The notes below the pieces were generated by a model, which ran no database searches, was not told where the DNA came from, and saw only the letters and a list, made by a program, of their open reading frames with translations. A stretch of 64,000 nt of DNA, from assembly GCF_000210295.1 (NCBI RefSeq), contig NC_026736.1, positions 1,266,022-1,330,021 on the forward strand. The letters run 5' to 3'. A program made the translations under genes and the position numbers. Position 1 is the first letter of the stretch, and each line of letters begins with the position of its first letter. This DNA is from Trypanosoma brucei gambiense DAL972. Taxonomy: Eukaryota; Euglenozoa; Kinetoplastea; Trypanosomatida; Trypanosomatidae. This document shows, in pieces, positions 38,878-47,861 of this stretch.

Positions 38878-38969
38878 TCTCTTTCTTTCTTTCTTTCTTT
38901 TTTTTTTTGCGTGGGCAACTCATTTCGTTGGGTTGGAACTACACACACGCTTTCTCAATAAACACACAG
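38878..38969 (+). promoter_or_regulatory. Predicted polypyrimidine tract and trans-splice acceptor for XPB
   Basis: T/C tract at 38878-38909, then AG at 38968-38969. It excludes starts further upstream and supports ATG 38980. Confidence 0.55.
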
Positions 38970-38979
38970 TCATTAAGTG

Positions 38980-41796
38980 ATGATTCTTGGCCCTGGTGGG
39001 CGCATTTTCATCAACCATGGTCATCCAGCGTATCCGCATCTCATGGACTTTCTTACTGCCTGCTGTGAGCCAGTCTGCCGGACTCTGTACGTGAGTGAAT
39101 ATACCATTTCACCTTCGTCCCTCTCGGCTGCCACTGCGGAAGGGACGTATTCCATGGAAATGGTACGGAACGTCATTCGTTACTTTCGGCTGGACGAGCA
39201 GCAGCAAATTCCAGTGGATGTAGAGCGATATGCGGCGTTGGAGCGGAGGGTGCGCGACAGCGTTCAAGATACTTCATTGGATTTGCCGATGGAGGTGGGA
39301 GAAGCGAAAGTCAGCGCCAATGGCGACGTGAAAGCGGAAGAGGGGTGCGAAGAAGCGACGGATGAATTGAGCCCGTTGGCGGGGCAGGTGAAAAAGGAAG
39401 AGACGAAGGAAGTTGCGGCGGAGCCTCGGCGTCGGTTCCTCTCACTTAGTAAAAGAATTTCGGCAAAATCAGAGCCTTTAGTGACTCGGGCAGTGGTTAA
39501 CACCGGCGCTCTCCAACCCCTTCCAGCCGATCTCGAGCAGATGTTGCGAGAAGAGGAGAACTCATCGAGGGTTCGAATTGTGTTGCAGCCTTGTCTGCGA
39601 CCTGTTAAACGACGTGCTGTCGGTGGGGACAAACAGCACTCGGATGAACAGCAATGTCAGCGTGCAGAGGAAACCAAATTAGCATACTTTTTGACGAGTC
39701 CCGATCGCAATCACATGGAGCATCTGGTGAGTCGTCTTCAGGACTTTCTCGTTCCCGTACTTTTGCACGGTACACGCCGCTGGGTTGTATCGGATGTGGA
39801 TCGTGGAGTGGAGGAGAGAAGCACCGCTGAAAGTGGTCGGGCAAAGACACTTCGGAGGCTGTTCGAGGCACCATCATCGGCATCGGGTCGGTCAGTTGCT
39901 TCTAAATCTTTAACGAATGAGGGAGCTAACGGTGACGGCCTTGGAGGTGGCGTGGGAAGGAGATGTACTCGCATTGTCTACAAGAGTCAGGTGATGGACG
40001 GAAAGATGCGTAATGTGCGCGAACGACTTTACAAGGAGCTCAGTGTTCGCGCTGACTTGTTTTATGATTATGTTCAGGATCACTCGCTTCATGTATGTGA
40101 CCTTGAGCTTTCCGAGAATGTCCGACTGCGACCATATCAGGTTGCATCGCTGGAACGCTTTAGAAGTGGTAATAAAGCTCACCAGGGTGTCATTGTTTTG
40201 CCCTGTGGTGCTGGAAAAACCCTTACTGGCATTGGTGCAGCAGCCACTGTTAAGAAGCGGACCATAGTGATGTGCATTAACGTTATGTCAGTTTTGCAGT
40301 GGCAGCGCGAGTTTATTCGCTGGACGAACTTATCAGAAGACCAGGTGACGGTGTGTATAGCGGATAAGAAGCAAATGCCTGGCGATGTTTTTATAACGAC
40401 GTATAGTATGCTTATTGCGCGGCGTTCTAACGTTCCTGAGATGGAACAGAGTGCGGATGCCAAATTGACCGCAAAGATACTTGCCAGTGTTGGGGAGCAA
40501 CCATGGGGTTTACTTCTCTTGGATGAAGTACACACGGCTCTCGCTCACAACTTTCAGGAGGTGCTTAACAAGGTGAAGTTCAAATGCGTAATTGGGTTGA
40601 GTGCTACGCTGCTGCGAGAGGACGACAAAATCGGCGACTTGCGCCATCTTGTAGGGCCGAAGCTGTACGAAGCGAACTGGTTGGATCTTACAAGGGCGGG
40701 TTTCCTTGCTCGAGTGGAGTGCGCAGAGATTCAGTGCCCGCTGCCAAAGGCCTTTCTGACGGAGTACTTGGAGAGCCAGTCGGATGGGGACCCTTTTGCT
40801 CGCCGTGGTACAACGCGGATGGCGCACTCAGTGGTTTGTTTAAATCCGTATAAGTTATGGTGCACCCAGGCGTTGCTAGAGTTCCATCGTAACAGATCGC
40901 CACCTGATAAGGTCATTATTTTCTGTGACCAAATAGATGGAATTCAGTACTACGCCCAGCACCTGCACGTACCGTTCATGGATGGCAAGACGAGTGACAT
41001 GGAGCGGGAAAATCTTCTTCAGTACTTTCAGCACTCCGACAACATAAACGCCATCATCCTCTCCCGTGTGGGTGATGTTGCTCTCGATATCCCATGTGCT
41101 TCTGTTGTCATTCAAATTTCAGGTCTGGGAGCTTCGCGGCGTCAGGAGGCACAAAGGCTAGGTCGGATTCTGAGGCCAAAACCCGCTTCCTTGGATAACG
41201 TCTGTTCATACTTCTACACCCTTGTGTCGCAGGACACACACGAAATTTCACAGAGTTATGAGCGGCAGAGCTGGTTACGTGACCAGGGATTTTCTTATCG
41301 TGTACTGCAGTCGGACATGGTCCTTCAGCACTTTTTGCGGACGGGTGGAAAACTTTGTTGTGTTGGGCCGCCGCGTTGGTGGTACGAGTGTGCGGGCCCG
41401 TCGTGTGATAGTGCCGTTGCGGCAAAGGGGACTTACTGGATACCCTTTTCTCAGGAGGCTGCGCTTCGCATGCAAAGCCGATTTGTTGCTGGTGTGAGGG
41501 GATGCGATTTGACAGCTACCGTACTTCGTGACACGCCGCGGCCGCCGGAGCTGAAAAACATGGGTGTGGAAGAGAAGTGGACCGTATGCTTCAGTGATTC
41601 TTGTGCTCCAGAAACATTCGGTACAGTTCAGTTGGTGGAGGGCAATCCGCTGCTGGTGCGCCGTATCTGTTGTGGACCGCTTGCTGTCGAGCATGATTGC
41701 CTTCACGGGGGAGAGGAGTGTCTGCAGTACGCCGTGCAGCAGATGAAGGTTATGGTGGCGAAGAATTCTAAAAACCGAATTCCGCTGACTACCTAG
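38980..41796 (+). CDS. XPB: XPB/Ssl2-type DNA helicase (SF2)
   Basis: 938 residues from ATG 38980 (a GTG three bases earlier is ignored). The N-terminal XPB domain is visible (LGPGGRIFINHGHPAYPHLM, then YVSEYTISPSSLSAA). A long charged insertion rich in Lys/Glu covers about 110-260, longer than in most eukaryotes. Helicase lobes: RLRPYQVASLERF; motif I PCGAGKT at 408-414; motif II DEVH at 515-518; motif III GLSATLLREDD, where RED is the XPB-specific DNA-unwinding motif (near 546-548); and motif VI QRLGRILRPK (near 726). The C-terminal 150 residues contain many Cys. XPB is an ATPase/translocase of TFIIH for promoter opening and nucleotide excision repair. Kinetoplastids have two XPB paralogues, one in TFIIH and one for repair. 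The N-terminal domain kept here leans towards the TFIIH one, but sequence alone does not settle it. Confidence 0.95.
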   Translation: MILGPGGRIFINHGHPAYPHLMDFLTACCEPVCRTLYVSEYTISPSSLSAATAEGTYSMEMVRNVIRYFRLDEQQQIPVDVERYAALERRVRDSVQDTSLDLPMEVGEAKVSANGDVKAEEGCEEATDELSPLAGQVKKEETKEVAAEPRRRFLSLSKRISAKSEPLVTRAVVNTGALQPLPADLEQMLREEENSSRVRIVLQPCLRPVKRRAVGGDKQHSDEQQCQRAEETKLAYFLTSPDRNHMEHLVSRLQDFLVPVLLHGTRRWVVSDVDRGVEERSTAESGRAKTLRRLFEAPSSASGRSVASKSLTNEGANGDGLGGGVGRRCTRIVYKSQVMDGKMRNVRERLYKELSVRADLFYDYVQDHSLHVCDLELSENVRLRPYQVASLERFRSGNKAHQGVIVLPCGAGKTLTGIGAAATVKKRTIVMCINVMSVLQWQREFIRWTNLSEDQVTVCIADKKQMPGDVFITTYSMLIARRSNVPEMEQSADAKLTAKILASVGEQPWGLLLLDEVHTALAHNFQEVLNKVKFKCVIGLSATLLREDDKIGDLRHLVGPKLYEANWLDLTRAGFLARVECAEIQCPLPKAFLTEYLESQSDGDPFARRGTTRMAHSVVCLNPYKLWCTQALLEFHRNRSPPDKVIIFCDQIDGIQYYAQHLHVPFMDGKTSDMERENLLQYFQHSDNINAIILSRVGDVALDIPCASVVIQISGLGASRRQEAQRLGRILRPKPASLDNVCSYFYTLVSQDTHEISQSYERQSWLRDQGFSYRVLQSDMVLQHFLRTGGKLCCVGPPRWWYECAGPSCDSAVAAKGTYWIPFSQEAALRMQSRFVAGVRGCDLTATVLRDTPRPPELKNMGVEEKWTVCFSDSCAPETFGTVQLVEGNPLLVRRICCGPLAVEHDCLHGGEECLQYAVQQMKVMVAKNSKNRIPLTT

Positions 41797-42205
41797 TCGC
41801 AGGTATTAGAATGTTTTGTTTTGGTGCGCTTGTGTGCGCGAAGGAATTCATGACACATGGGTGGAGTGCATTGAATTACTTCGTTCCCGGCACAAACGCA
41901 GTGTCACCGTTCAACTACTGCAGTCTTTATTCTTTCTCAACGGTTTTCTCTGGCTCCGGTACGTTACGACGTTACGCTTCGTGGATTGCTGCTACGTGCA
42001 CCACTCCTTCTCTCCCAAGCTTGTCGTTTTTCTTCTTTTTAGTTTCTTAAAGGGATACCTCTCCTTGTTTTTACTTATTTTCCCATCTTTTCAATGTCGC
42101 TTTCCCCCCTTCTTGTTTCTCTTGTTAAAGTTTCTAACACTTGTTGAGTATTCGTGCCTCTTTGTGCAACGAGGATCGGAAATCGAGGTCACAATATTTA
42201 GCAAC
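41797..42205. other. Intergenic region with strong splice acceptor
   Basis: No gene called. Two frames stay open through here (41811-42050 and the upstream extension of the next gene), but both cross the T/C tract and acceptor AG at 42041-42042. That acceptor places the start of the next gene at ATG 42206. Confidence 0.6.
42008..42042 (+). promoter_or_regulatory. Predicted polypyrimidine tract and trans-splice acceptor
   Basis: TTTTTCTTCTTTTTAG ends at 42042. The leader to ATG 42206 is about 164 bases. Confidence 0.6.
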
Positions 42206-43663
42206 ATGTCGATACAAGGGGACCCAAAGCACAAGCAGGCAAGGCGTAGAGTGGCCGCCGAAATCGGCCGCATCAGGCGCGAAATGGAAGATATGGCTGA
42301 TGAGGCTCAAACTGGACATTCCCTCGGCCAACTGCTCCGCCGCCGTGTGGAGCTTCAGCATCGCATCCAGCAACTTCGCGACGAGGAGGAAAGGCTGCGA
42401 CGTGAGTCGTTTATAAATATGCTCATGGAGCGGCGTCGGTCGGATAAAGAAAGACGGTCGCGGTCACCTCTGCATCATTCAGTGAAGCGTGAGACACCGA
42501 GTCCAACCATACCGGAGGAGGAGGAAAGCAAGGATGTTGGATCTGCGGCAGAAGTTGTGGAGGCTGTGGTTGACAAAAGATGCGAGAGCCCCCCAGTAGC
42601 TGAGGTTCACATGAAGCCTGCTCGCGTTTCGGTGTGTGCCGCAGACACATCCGAGAGTGAAAGTACCCCCGAAAGGAAAAGCGAGAGCGCGAAGATAGAA
42701 AGTATAGTGGTGACCCCTCCACGACCCATAACAAAACCAACTACGGTAGCCGAATCAGAGGTAAGTAAACCAGAGGAGGCTTCTTTTATTGCAGCGGGGT
42801 TGGATAAGGCCCTACTTCAGATGATTCAGTCATCAGAGAGGCGAGTCACTGCGGTGGAGGCGCAAGCAGAGGCGGCCAGACGCGCAAAGGACGCGAAACT
42901 AAGGGAGACTAACCTTCTTCGCGAGCAGTCAAAGCGCCGGTTTGAGCTTGTTGACGATATGTATACAAAAGCAATAGAGCGTCGAATGCGCGCAATGAGG
43001 CGAATCGCCGCCGACCCACCAGCCGATCGTCTCATTGGACAGAACGCGGCGCAGCACGTTCCCCTAAGCATGCTCACGAAGGAAACCCGGAAGTTGGGCA
43101 TGTGTCTTATGCCGGGGGCACAGAAAAGCCAGAATGCCAAAGGAGGGACTGGCGTTAGCGGCCTTTTGGAGATGCACCGCAGTAACTTCTTCTTAACTGG
43201 GGTTGATGCTAGCAGGAGCGGTGTCTTTATTAAGGGACACCCCGAGAATTCGGTAGAGGCGGAGATAAATGAGCATCCCCATGGACAATCTGAAGAAACA
43301 CCGTCAGACGGCAGGGGCGGGAGGTTACTACGACCCTCTGGTGCTGAAGATTTGGAAAGGGAGGCGCATGAAGAGCTGCTTCGTCAATGGCGGGAGTTGG
43401 GTTACACCGCTGTGTACCTCCCCGCATCCCGGCGTCTGGCCTTTCCATTTAGTGAAGGCCGTGAAGGCACCAGAAGGCGTCGTGATCCCTACGCATGGAT
43501 GCACTTGGATCCGCTGCCAGTTGTGCATTTAATACAGCGGCGACTCCCAGAGCAGCCATTAACTCGGCCTGTAGTGGGACCACCGGCGTCGGCACGTGCC
43601 GGTTGTCCGACTGTTAGAGGCGCCAGTAAAAATGTGGGGCAATCAAAGGCGCGTGTGAGGTAA
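42206..43663 (+). CDS. Hypothetical charged coiled-coil protein
   Basis: 485 residues from ATG 42206 (MSIQGDPKHKQARRR). The frame is open 390 bases further upstream from a TTG, but that part is T-rich and lies before the acceptor. Residues about 10-80 form a basic coiled coil (RRVELQHRIQQLRDEEERLR). Residues 80-205 are disordered, with SR/SP motifs (RSRSPLHH) typical of phosphorylated regions. A second helix covers about 210-260 (RRVTAVEAQAEAARRAKDAK), followed by a Met/Arg-rich helix (YTKAIERRMRAMRRIAADP). The C-terminal 100 residues are better ordered, with LLRQWRELGYTAVYLPASRR and DPYAWMHLDPLPVVHLI. No catalytic motif, membrane segment or named domain recognised; short SR-like stretches hint at RNA work, but weakly. 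Confidence 0.8.
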   Translation: MSIQGDPKHKQARRRVAAEIGRIRREMEDMADEAQTGHSLGQLLRRRVELQHRIQQLRDEEERLRRESFINMLMERRRSDKERRSRSPLHHSVKRETPSPTIPEEEESKDVGSAAEVVEAVVDKRCESPPVAEVHMKPARVSVCAADTSESESTPERKSESAKIESIVVTPPRPITKPTTVAESEVSKPEEASFIAAGLDKALLQMIQSSERRVTAVEAQAEAARRAKDAKLRETNLLREQSKRRFELVDDMYTKAIERRMRAMRRIAADPPADRLIGQNAAQHVPLSMLTKETRKLGMCLMPGAQKSQNAKGGTGVSGLLEMHRSNFFLTGVDASRSGVFIKGHPENSVEAEINEHPHGQSEETPSDGRGGRLLRPSGAEDLEREAHEELLRQWRELGYTAVYLPASRRLAFPFSEGREGTRRRRDPYAWMHLDPLPVVHLIQRRLPEQPLTRPVVGPPASARAGCPTVRGASKNVGQSKARVR

Positions 43664-44044
43664 AATTTTGAGTAGATAGCAGAAGGTTGGTTGTGGGGGA
43701 TAAACAGTGCATTGTTTGTATATATTTCAGCATTTCTTTTCCCTGTTACTATGTCTGTATCGAAAACCTTGGTTGTATATTGATCTATTTGCGGCGTTTG
43801 GAATTGTTCGAAATGTTTTTACCCGTCACATGAACTGTATTAACAGTAATTTCCATTATTCCTCTCAGTTCACAACTTTCGTATATATATATTTTTTCTT
43901 TTTTGTAGCCCTCTCAGTGTTTTCTAACTGTTGCTATGTCCGATCTCTCTTTCGTCTTGTGTTGTTGTTGCTGTTTTTCCACTTCGTTTTCACGCTCTGT
44001 TTGTCTTCCAAAATTTCCTTGCGTACGGTCCCCTTGAAGGAATC
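43664..44044. other. Intergenic region with two acceptors
   Basis: No gene seen. AG at 43907-43908 follows TTTTTTCTTTTTTGTAG, and AG at 44038-44039 follows a 100-base T/C-rich tract. The second is close to ATG 44045 and would remove the out-of-frame ATG at 43936. Confidence 0.6.
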
Positions 44045-46165
44045 ATGTGGAAAACTAAGGGGCGTGGTGTTTCCACTTCCCCCGAATTGCGTGCACTCGT
44101 GCAAGTAATACGGGCTGCAGACAAGAAGGACTTTCCCGAACTCGTCCATCCCGGGCAGCGCCACCCGCCCATCGCCGCGCTGCAGCAAATGGTGAAAGAA
44201 ATTACGGGCCGAGTGCTCACCTCGGAGGAACTTCAGTTGTTCAGCGTCATGTATATGAGTGTTGAGTACCGTCTGTGTGGTGTGGATCCCATGACACTGC
44301 CAGAATCGCTCGTGGGTGACGCTTTGAGTCTTACATTCCGTCTCGAATCGGCCTGTATTAAGGCGGGTATATCGCTGCTGAACGTCTTTCCTTGTATTAG
44401 CGCCGCGCACAATTATTTTCTTGAAATTAGAGGGTTCAAATTTTCCGTGAAGCTTGTACCTGTGTTCTACCGACTCTCTGATGCTATATGCGGTTTACTG
44501 CACCGTGCGCTGGATAAGGTAAATGAGTACAAAGCTAGAGGCGATTGGAGGCCGGCTTCGCCCCTTTCAAGGGCCGCCAAATCCAGTTTAAACCAGTTTT
44601 CAGAAGGAGAACTGTGTGATGACATCGTTTTATGGGAGAAGGTGACTGGAAATGTGCCAGAAGATATTCTTGATGTGCTCACAGACATTGACGGGGATGT
44701 GGACGAACTACTGGCACATTTAAAATGGTACGTAGAGGCTTGTAGAGAAACTATTTATATTGACACAGCCAACTTCACAGACGATATCTATGTAAGGAGG
44801 CTTTGGAATTCGTATGTTGGAAAAGGGATGCCGGCGTGCTTCGCCGAGAGTTGCTCCCCAGCACTAAGTTTGTTGCCCAAGTGCCTTCATGAGCCGGTTA
44901 TGGACGTGTTAAATTATAGGGATTGTGGTGTTATCTCCTTGTATTCACTGAAGCGTCTGTTGGACATTTGGGGCCCGTTTCTGCTTCTTGGTCGAAACAT
45001 GAAGGATGATGTCGCTATGGGTGTGTTTGACTTCGGACACTCGTTGGAATATCGGTGCAAAACGTTTGCGCGACGGGAGGATGCGCGGGAGGGGGACTAC
45101 GTGTTGATGCTTAGTAATGTCCCTTCTGAGGTACTTGCGTTAGTGCTCGTCCAGCGACGGGGTGCTATTGAGCAACAGGACCCGGGTGAGTGTAAAAGGA
45201 GGAATAGAACTCTTGCAGTTAAAAGGATTCGTTTCACGCAGAGTTCAGGTGCCTGGGTTCCGGATGGGCTGACGGTGGAGGAATTCGACAGCATCGGGGC
45301 GGCTTGCCGCGCGTTTCCCGAGGTTTTCCAGCGGCCCTGCGGTACACAATATGATGTGGAGCAGTGCAGCGATGCTCGCGCCTTGGTGGATAGCGGAATA
45401 GACAACGACATGGCACATAATGTCTCGAGTTTGCATCGTGCTTGCTTCCGAAATAATGTGCGGTACGTGAAGACGTTACTTTCACGCGGTGTTGCGGTTA
45501 TTGTGAATACCAGTATAATAGATCCTGTTGTATCATCACGGTACTGCTGGACACCACTCCTTTGTGCTGTGAACAACCCCAACAGTGACCCTAGTGAAGT
45601 GGTGCAGATGTTGCTGAATGAGGGTGCCGATGCATATATATGTGATAATGCAAAATGCACGGCATTGTACTATGCCATAGCCAATGGCTACGCTGAGGCT
45701 GCCCGTATTCTGTTGAAGCACTTCCCCGATCTGCGTCCGTCTCCCTGGACGGAGTCTCTTCTCGTCGCTCTCGGTGCACATCACTTTCATGCGCACGAGG
45801 GTGATATCCGCCGTCTTGCGGATTTGATTCCTTCAGCAGCGATGATGCGTGTGCTTTTACCGAGGGAAAATAATCTTCGATTTGTTCAGCTTTGCGTGGA
45901 CATCATCGCGGGAAAACTTTGCGGTGTGGACCGACTACCGCGGCCGGAGGACGACATCACCCTGTGGCATCCCGATGGTGATGTCGAGCTGCGCACCGTT
46001 GAAGAAGAGGAATATTTAACGAAGATCGTCTTTTACCATGGTGTACATTGCCGAGAAAACGTTGATGAGGTTTCCGTCGCTGCTCAGCTCCTTTATCATC
46101 GTTGTTATTATCTTTCGTGCAGGGAACACTTTGGTCTGGCTGTGGAGACGCCGCAAAATTCATAA
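44045..46165 (+). CDS. Protein with Cbl-like EF-hand/SH2 module followed by ankyrin repeats
   Basis: 706 residues from ATG 44045. Residues about 1-230 are mostly helical. Residues about 255-375 follow the order of the Cbl tyrosine-kinase-binding region: an EF-hand-like stretch (YVRRLWNSYVGKGMP ... VMDVLNYRDCG), the link VISLYSLKRLLDIWGPFLLL (near 296), and an SH2-like core with GDYVLMLSN at 350-358, then LALVLVQ and FDSIGAACRAFPEVF. In Cbl the last is YIFRLS; here the phosphotyrosine-binding Arg is Met355, so normal phosphotyrosine binding is unlikely. Residues about 455-570 are ankyrin repeats (SSLHRACFRNNVRYVKTLL, CWTPLLCAVNN, CTALYYAIANGYAEAARILL). The last 110 residues are unassigned. No RING finger follows, unlike Cbl. 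Domain calls are by eye; the ankyrin part is sure, the SH2 part is moderate. Confidence 0.85.
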   Translation: MWKTKGRGVSTSPELRALVQVIRAADKKDFPELVHPGQRHPPIAALQQMVKEITGRVLTSEELQLFSVMYMSVEYRLCGVDPMTLPESLVGDALSLTFRLESACIKAGISLLNVFPCISAAHNYFLEIRGFKFSVKLVPVFYRLSDAICGLLHRALDKVNEYKARGDWRPASPLSRAAKSSLNQFSEGELCDDIVLWEKVTGNVPEDILDVLTDIDGDVDELLAHLKWYVEACRETIYIDTANFTDDIYVRRLWNSYVGKGMPACFAESCSPALSLLPKCLHEPVMDVLNYRDCGVISLYSLKRLLDIWGPFLLLGRNMKDDVAMGVFDFGHSLEYRCKTFARREDAREGDYVLMLSNVPSEVLALVLVQRRGAIEQQDPGECKRRNRTLAVKRIRFTQSSGAWVPDGLTVEEFDSIGAACRAFPEVFQRPCGTQYDVEQCSDARALVDSGIDNDMAHNVSSLHRACFRNNVRYVKTLLSRGVAVIVNTSIIDPVVSSRYCWTPLLCAVNNPNSDPSEVVQMLLNEGADAYICDNAKCTALYYAIANGYAEAARILLKHFPDLRPSPWTESLLVALGAHHFHAHEGDIRRLADLIPSAAMMRVLLPRENNLRFVQLCVDIIAGKLCGVDRLPRPEDDITLWHPDGDVELRTVEEEEYLTKIVFYHGVHCRENVDEVSVAAQLLYHRCYYLSCREHFGLAVETPQNS

Positions 46166-46663
46166 GGGTCAATCACTCACGTGAGTCTGAGTGCACTGAA
46201 CTGCAGAGACATTTCCCCAGAAGTGACCCTGAAACCTGTTGGACACAATTACTGCCGATGTCTGAGTGCGGTGTGGGCATACTTGGGTTCTGTATCTGAT
46301 CCTTGTTGTTTTCTCCCTTCTTATCTTTGTCTTTTTGTTTCCCTAGTTTGCTCTGCATTCGAGATGAGTACTGTATATTCTTTAATTGATTCCCTCCAAG
46401 CCCTCCTCTTTTCTTGACTATATTGCGTTGTTGAATGTAGATGTGCATGGTTGTATTTGGTTGTGATACCCCGTTGCTTGCGGGCGCGTTGCACGAGATT
46501 GCATGGAGGGCGTGTGTGAGGCTTCTTTTCCTCCAGGGTTCCTTCATTTTCCTCCTGTTTCAATCCTCATCTGCATTTGTTTTGTTTCCTCTCTTTTTTT
46601 TTTCTTCGCAAACTACAAATACATTTGGTTATGTTCCTCTCTATGTTTTTTTAAATCTGTCAT

Positions 46664-46699
46664 CAATAATAATAATAATAATTATTATTATTATTATTG
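46664..46699. repeat. Perfect (AAT)n/(ATT)n palindrome
   Basis: C(AAT)n then (ATT)nG: 36 bases with 18-base arms and no loop. It can fold back on either strand and in RNA. Confidence 0.9.
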
Positions 46700-46700
46700 C

Positions 46701-46720
46701 GTTACGTATAGCGCTTACAG
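46701..46720 (+). promoter_or_regulatory. Predicted trans-splice acceptor
   Basis: GCTTACAG ends at 46720, four bases before ATG 46725. The usual T/C tract is displaced upstream of the palindrome. Confidence 0.55.
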
Positions 46721-46724
46721 AAAC

Positions 46725-47861
46725 ATGTCGCCCCACAACAAGCGCTCCATGGAACAAAAAAAGAGGAATAAAGACCGTATCGCCGCCTACCACGGGCAAA
46801 GGGTCAACTCGCATGGAGGCCACCGAAATTCGCATTCGCATTCGGGCCACCGGCACCGCGGCGGTCATACTGTTAGGAGAAACCGCATTTACGACCCGGG
46901 AAATCCGTTTGATAGGCAACTCTTCGACTATTTGATTGTCGTGGACGTGGAAGCGACATGCGAGTATAAAAATGACAATTATCCCCACGAAATTATTGAA
47001 TTACCCGGTGTATTAGTTGACGTGAGGCGTGGCGTTGTAGACAAGGAACGTTCGTTTCGTTCATATGTGCGACCGCAACGTAATCCTCTTCTCACCCCTT
47101 TCTGTAAAGCACTCACAGGAATAACGCAGGAGGATGTTGACAGCGCACCAACCCTCCAGGAAGTTGTGAAGTTATTTGAGCAGTGGTACACCGAGACGAT
47201 TCCACGCGGTGCAAAAGTTGCCTTGGCTACGGACGGGCCTTGGGATTTGAAAAACTTTGTGCACGAGCACTCCATCTTGCGTGATCATATTAGTTTCCCC
47301 ACCATCTTTTACGAATATCTGGACATCCGCACGACCTTTGCACACTTCTTCAATCGTGGTACGCCCTTAAAACTAGTTCCCATGCTTGAACGGTTGCAGC
47401 TAACATTTGAGGGACGTGAGCACTGCGGTTTTGACGATGCGGTGAATATTGCCCGCCTCGCGGTGTCTATGATGCGTGCGGGATGTGTGTTCAACTACCT
47501 CGTGGCAATCCCATTAACTGATGAATTTCACTACGACATGCCAAATACTGCGTTGTACCGCCGAAAGGAGGGGAGCGGTTATCTTGACCCTGATGTTGTT
47601 GATGACATTGCGAAGAAATGCTTTGGAGTAGATTACTTTACATTCGGTGAGAGACATATGGCAGAGGTGATGGAACACCGGCGCCGCTACCCTCAAAACT
47701 TCAACCAACGCAACCAACTGTGGAAACAAACGAAAATGAAGAATCGCGGCCGCAGGTTGTACGGCGTTCGCTTCAGAATGGTAGCCGTTGCCGTCTTGGC
47801 TCTGCTTGGATTAGTTTTGTTTTTGTTGCTCATTTACCGGAAAGTGATGACGCTGCTCTAA
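46725..47861 (+). CDS. ERI-1-like DEDDh 3'-5' exonuclease with C-terminal membrane anchor
   Basis: 378 residues from ATG 46725; an upstream in-frame ATG (46503) lies before the splice acceptor and encodes only microsatellite and hydrophobic codons. The N-terminal 60 residues are basic and His-rich (GGHRNSHSHSGHRHRGGH). The exonuclease domain covers about 67-265. The acidic residues are D74 and E76 (VVDVEATC), D170 (ATDGPWDLK), and H233 with D237/D238 (HCGFDDAVNIA), a complete DEDDh set. PHEIIELP marks the ERI-1/3'hExo group, which trims rRNA and histone mRNA ends and counteracts small RNAs in animals. After about 90 further residues a run of about 20 hydrophobic residues (VAVAVLALLGLVLFLLLIY) ends close to the stop, so it should be tail-anchored with the catalytic domain in the cytosol. 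First of three neighbouring paralogues. Confidence 0.92.
   Translation: MSPHNKRSMEQKKRNKDRIAAYHGQRVNSHGGHRNSHSHSGHRHRGGHTVRRNRIYDPGNPFDRQLFDYLIVVDVEATCEYKNDNYPHEIIELPGVLVDVRRGVVDKERSFRSYVRPQRNPLLTPFCKALTGITQEDVDSAPTLQEVVKLFEQWYTETIPRGAKVALATDGPWDLKNFVHEHSILRDHISFPTIFYEYLDIRTTFAHFFNRGTPLKLVPMLERLQLTFEGREHCGFDDAVNIARLAVSMMRAGCVFNYLVAIPLTDEFHYDMPNTALYRRKEGSGYLDPDVVDDIAKKCFGVDYFTFGERHMAEVMEHRRRYPQNFNQRNQLWKQTKMKNRGRRLYGVRFRMVAVAVLALLGLVLFLLLIYRKVMTLL

Larger units (their letters stand above)
38000..38979. other. Intergenic region before XPB
   Basis: No gene seen. (GT)n lies at 38207-38227 and a (TTTC)n/T-run tract at 38878-38909. The acceptor is AG at 38968-38969 (AAACACACAG), leaving a 5' UTR of only about ten bases. 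Confidence 0.6.
46166..46724. other. Intergenic region with 36-base perfect palindrome
   Basis: No gene. A frame at 46441 and an in-frame upstream extension of the next gene (from 46503) pass through, but both lie before the acceptor AG at 46719-46720. T-run at 46597-46606. The palindrome 46664-46699 sits between the T/C-rich part and the acceptor. Confidence 0.6.

Noticed and set aside
41816..42205. 390-base upstream extension of the 42206 gene
   Set aside because: Starts with TTG, T-rich, and precedes a strong acceptor at 42042.
46503..46724. Upstream extension of the first exonuclease gene
   Set aside because: It lies before the splice acceptor at 46720 and encodes poly-Asn/poly-Tyr from the palindrome.
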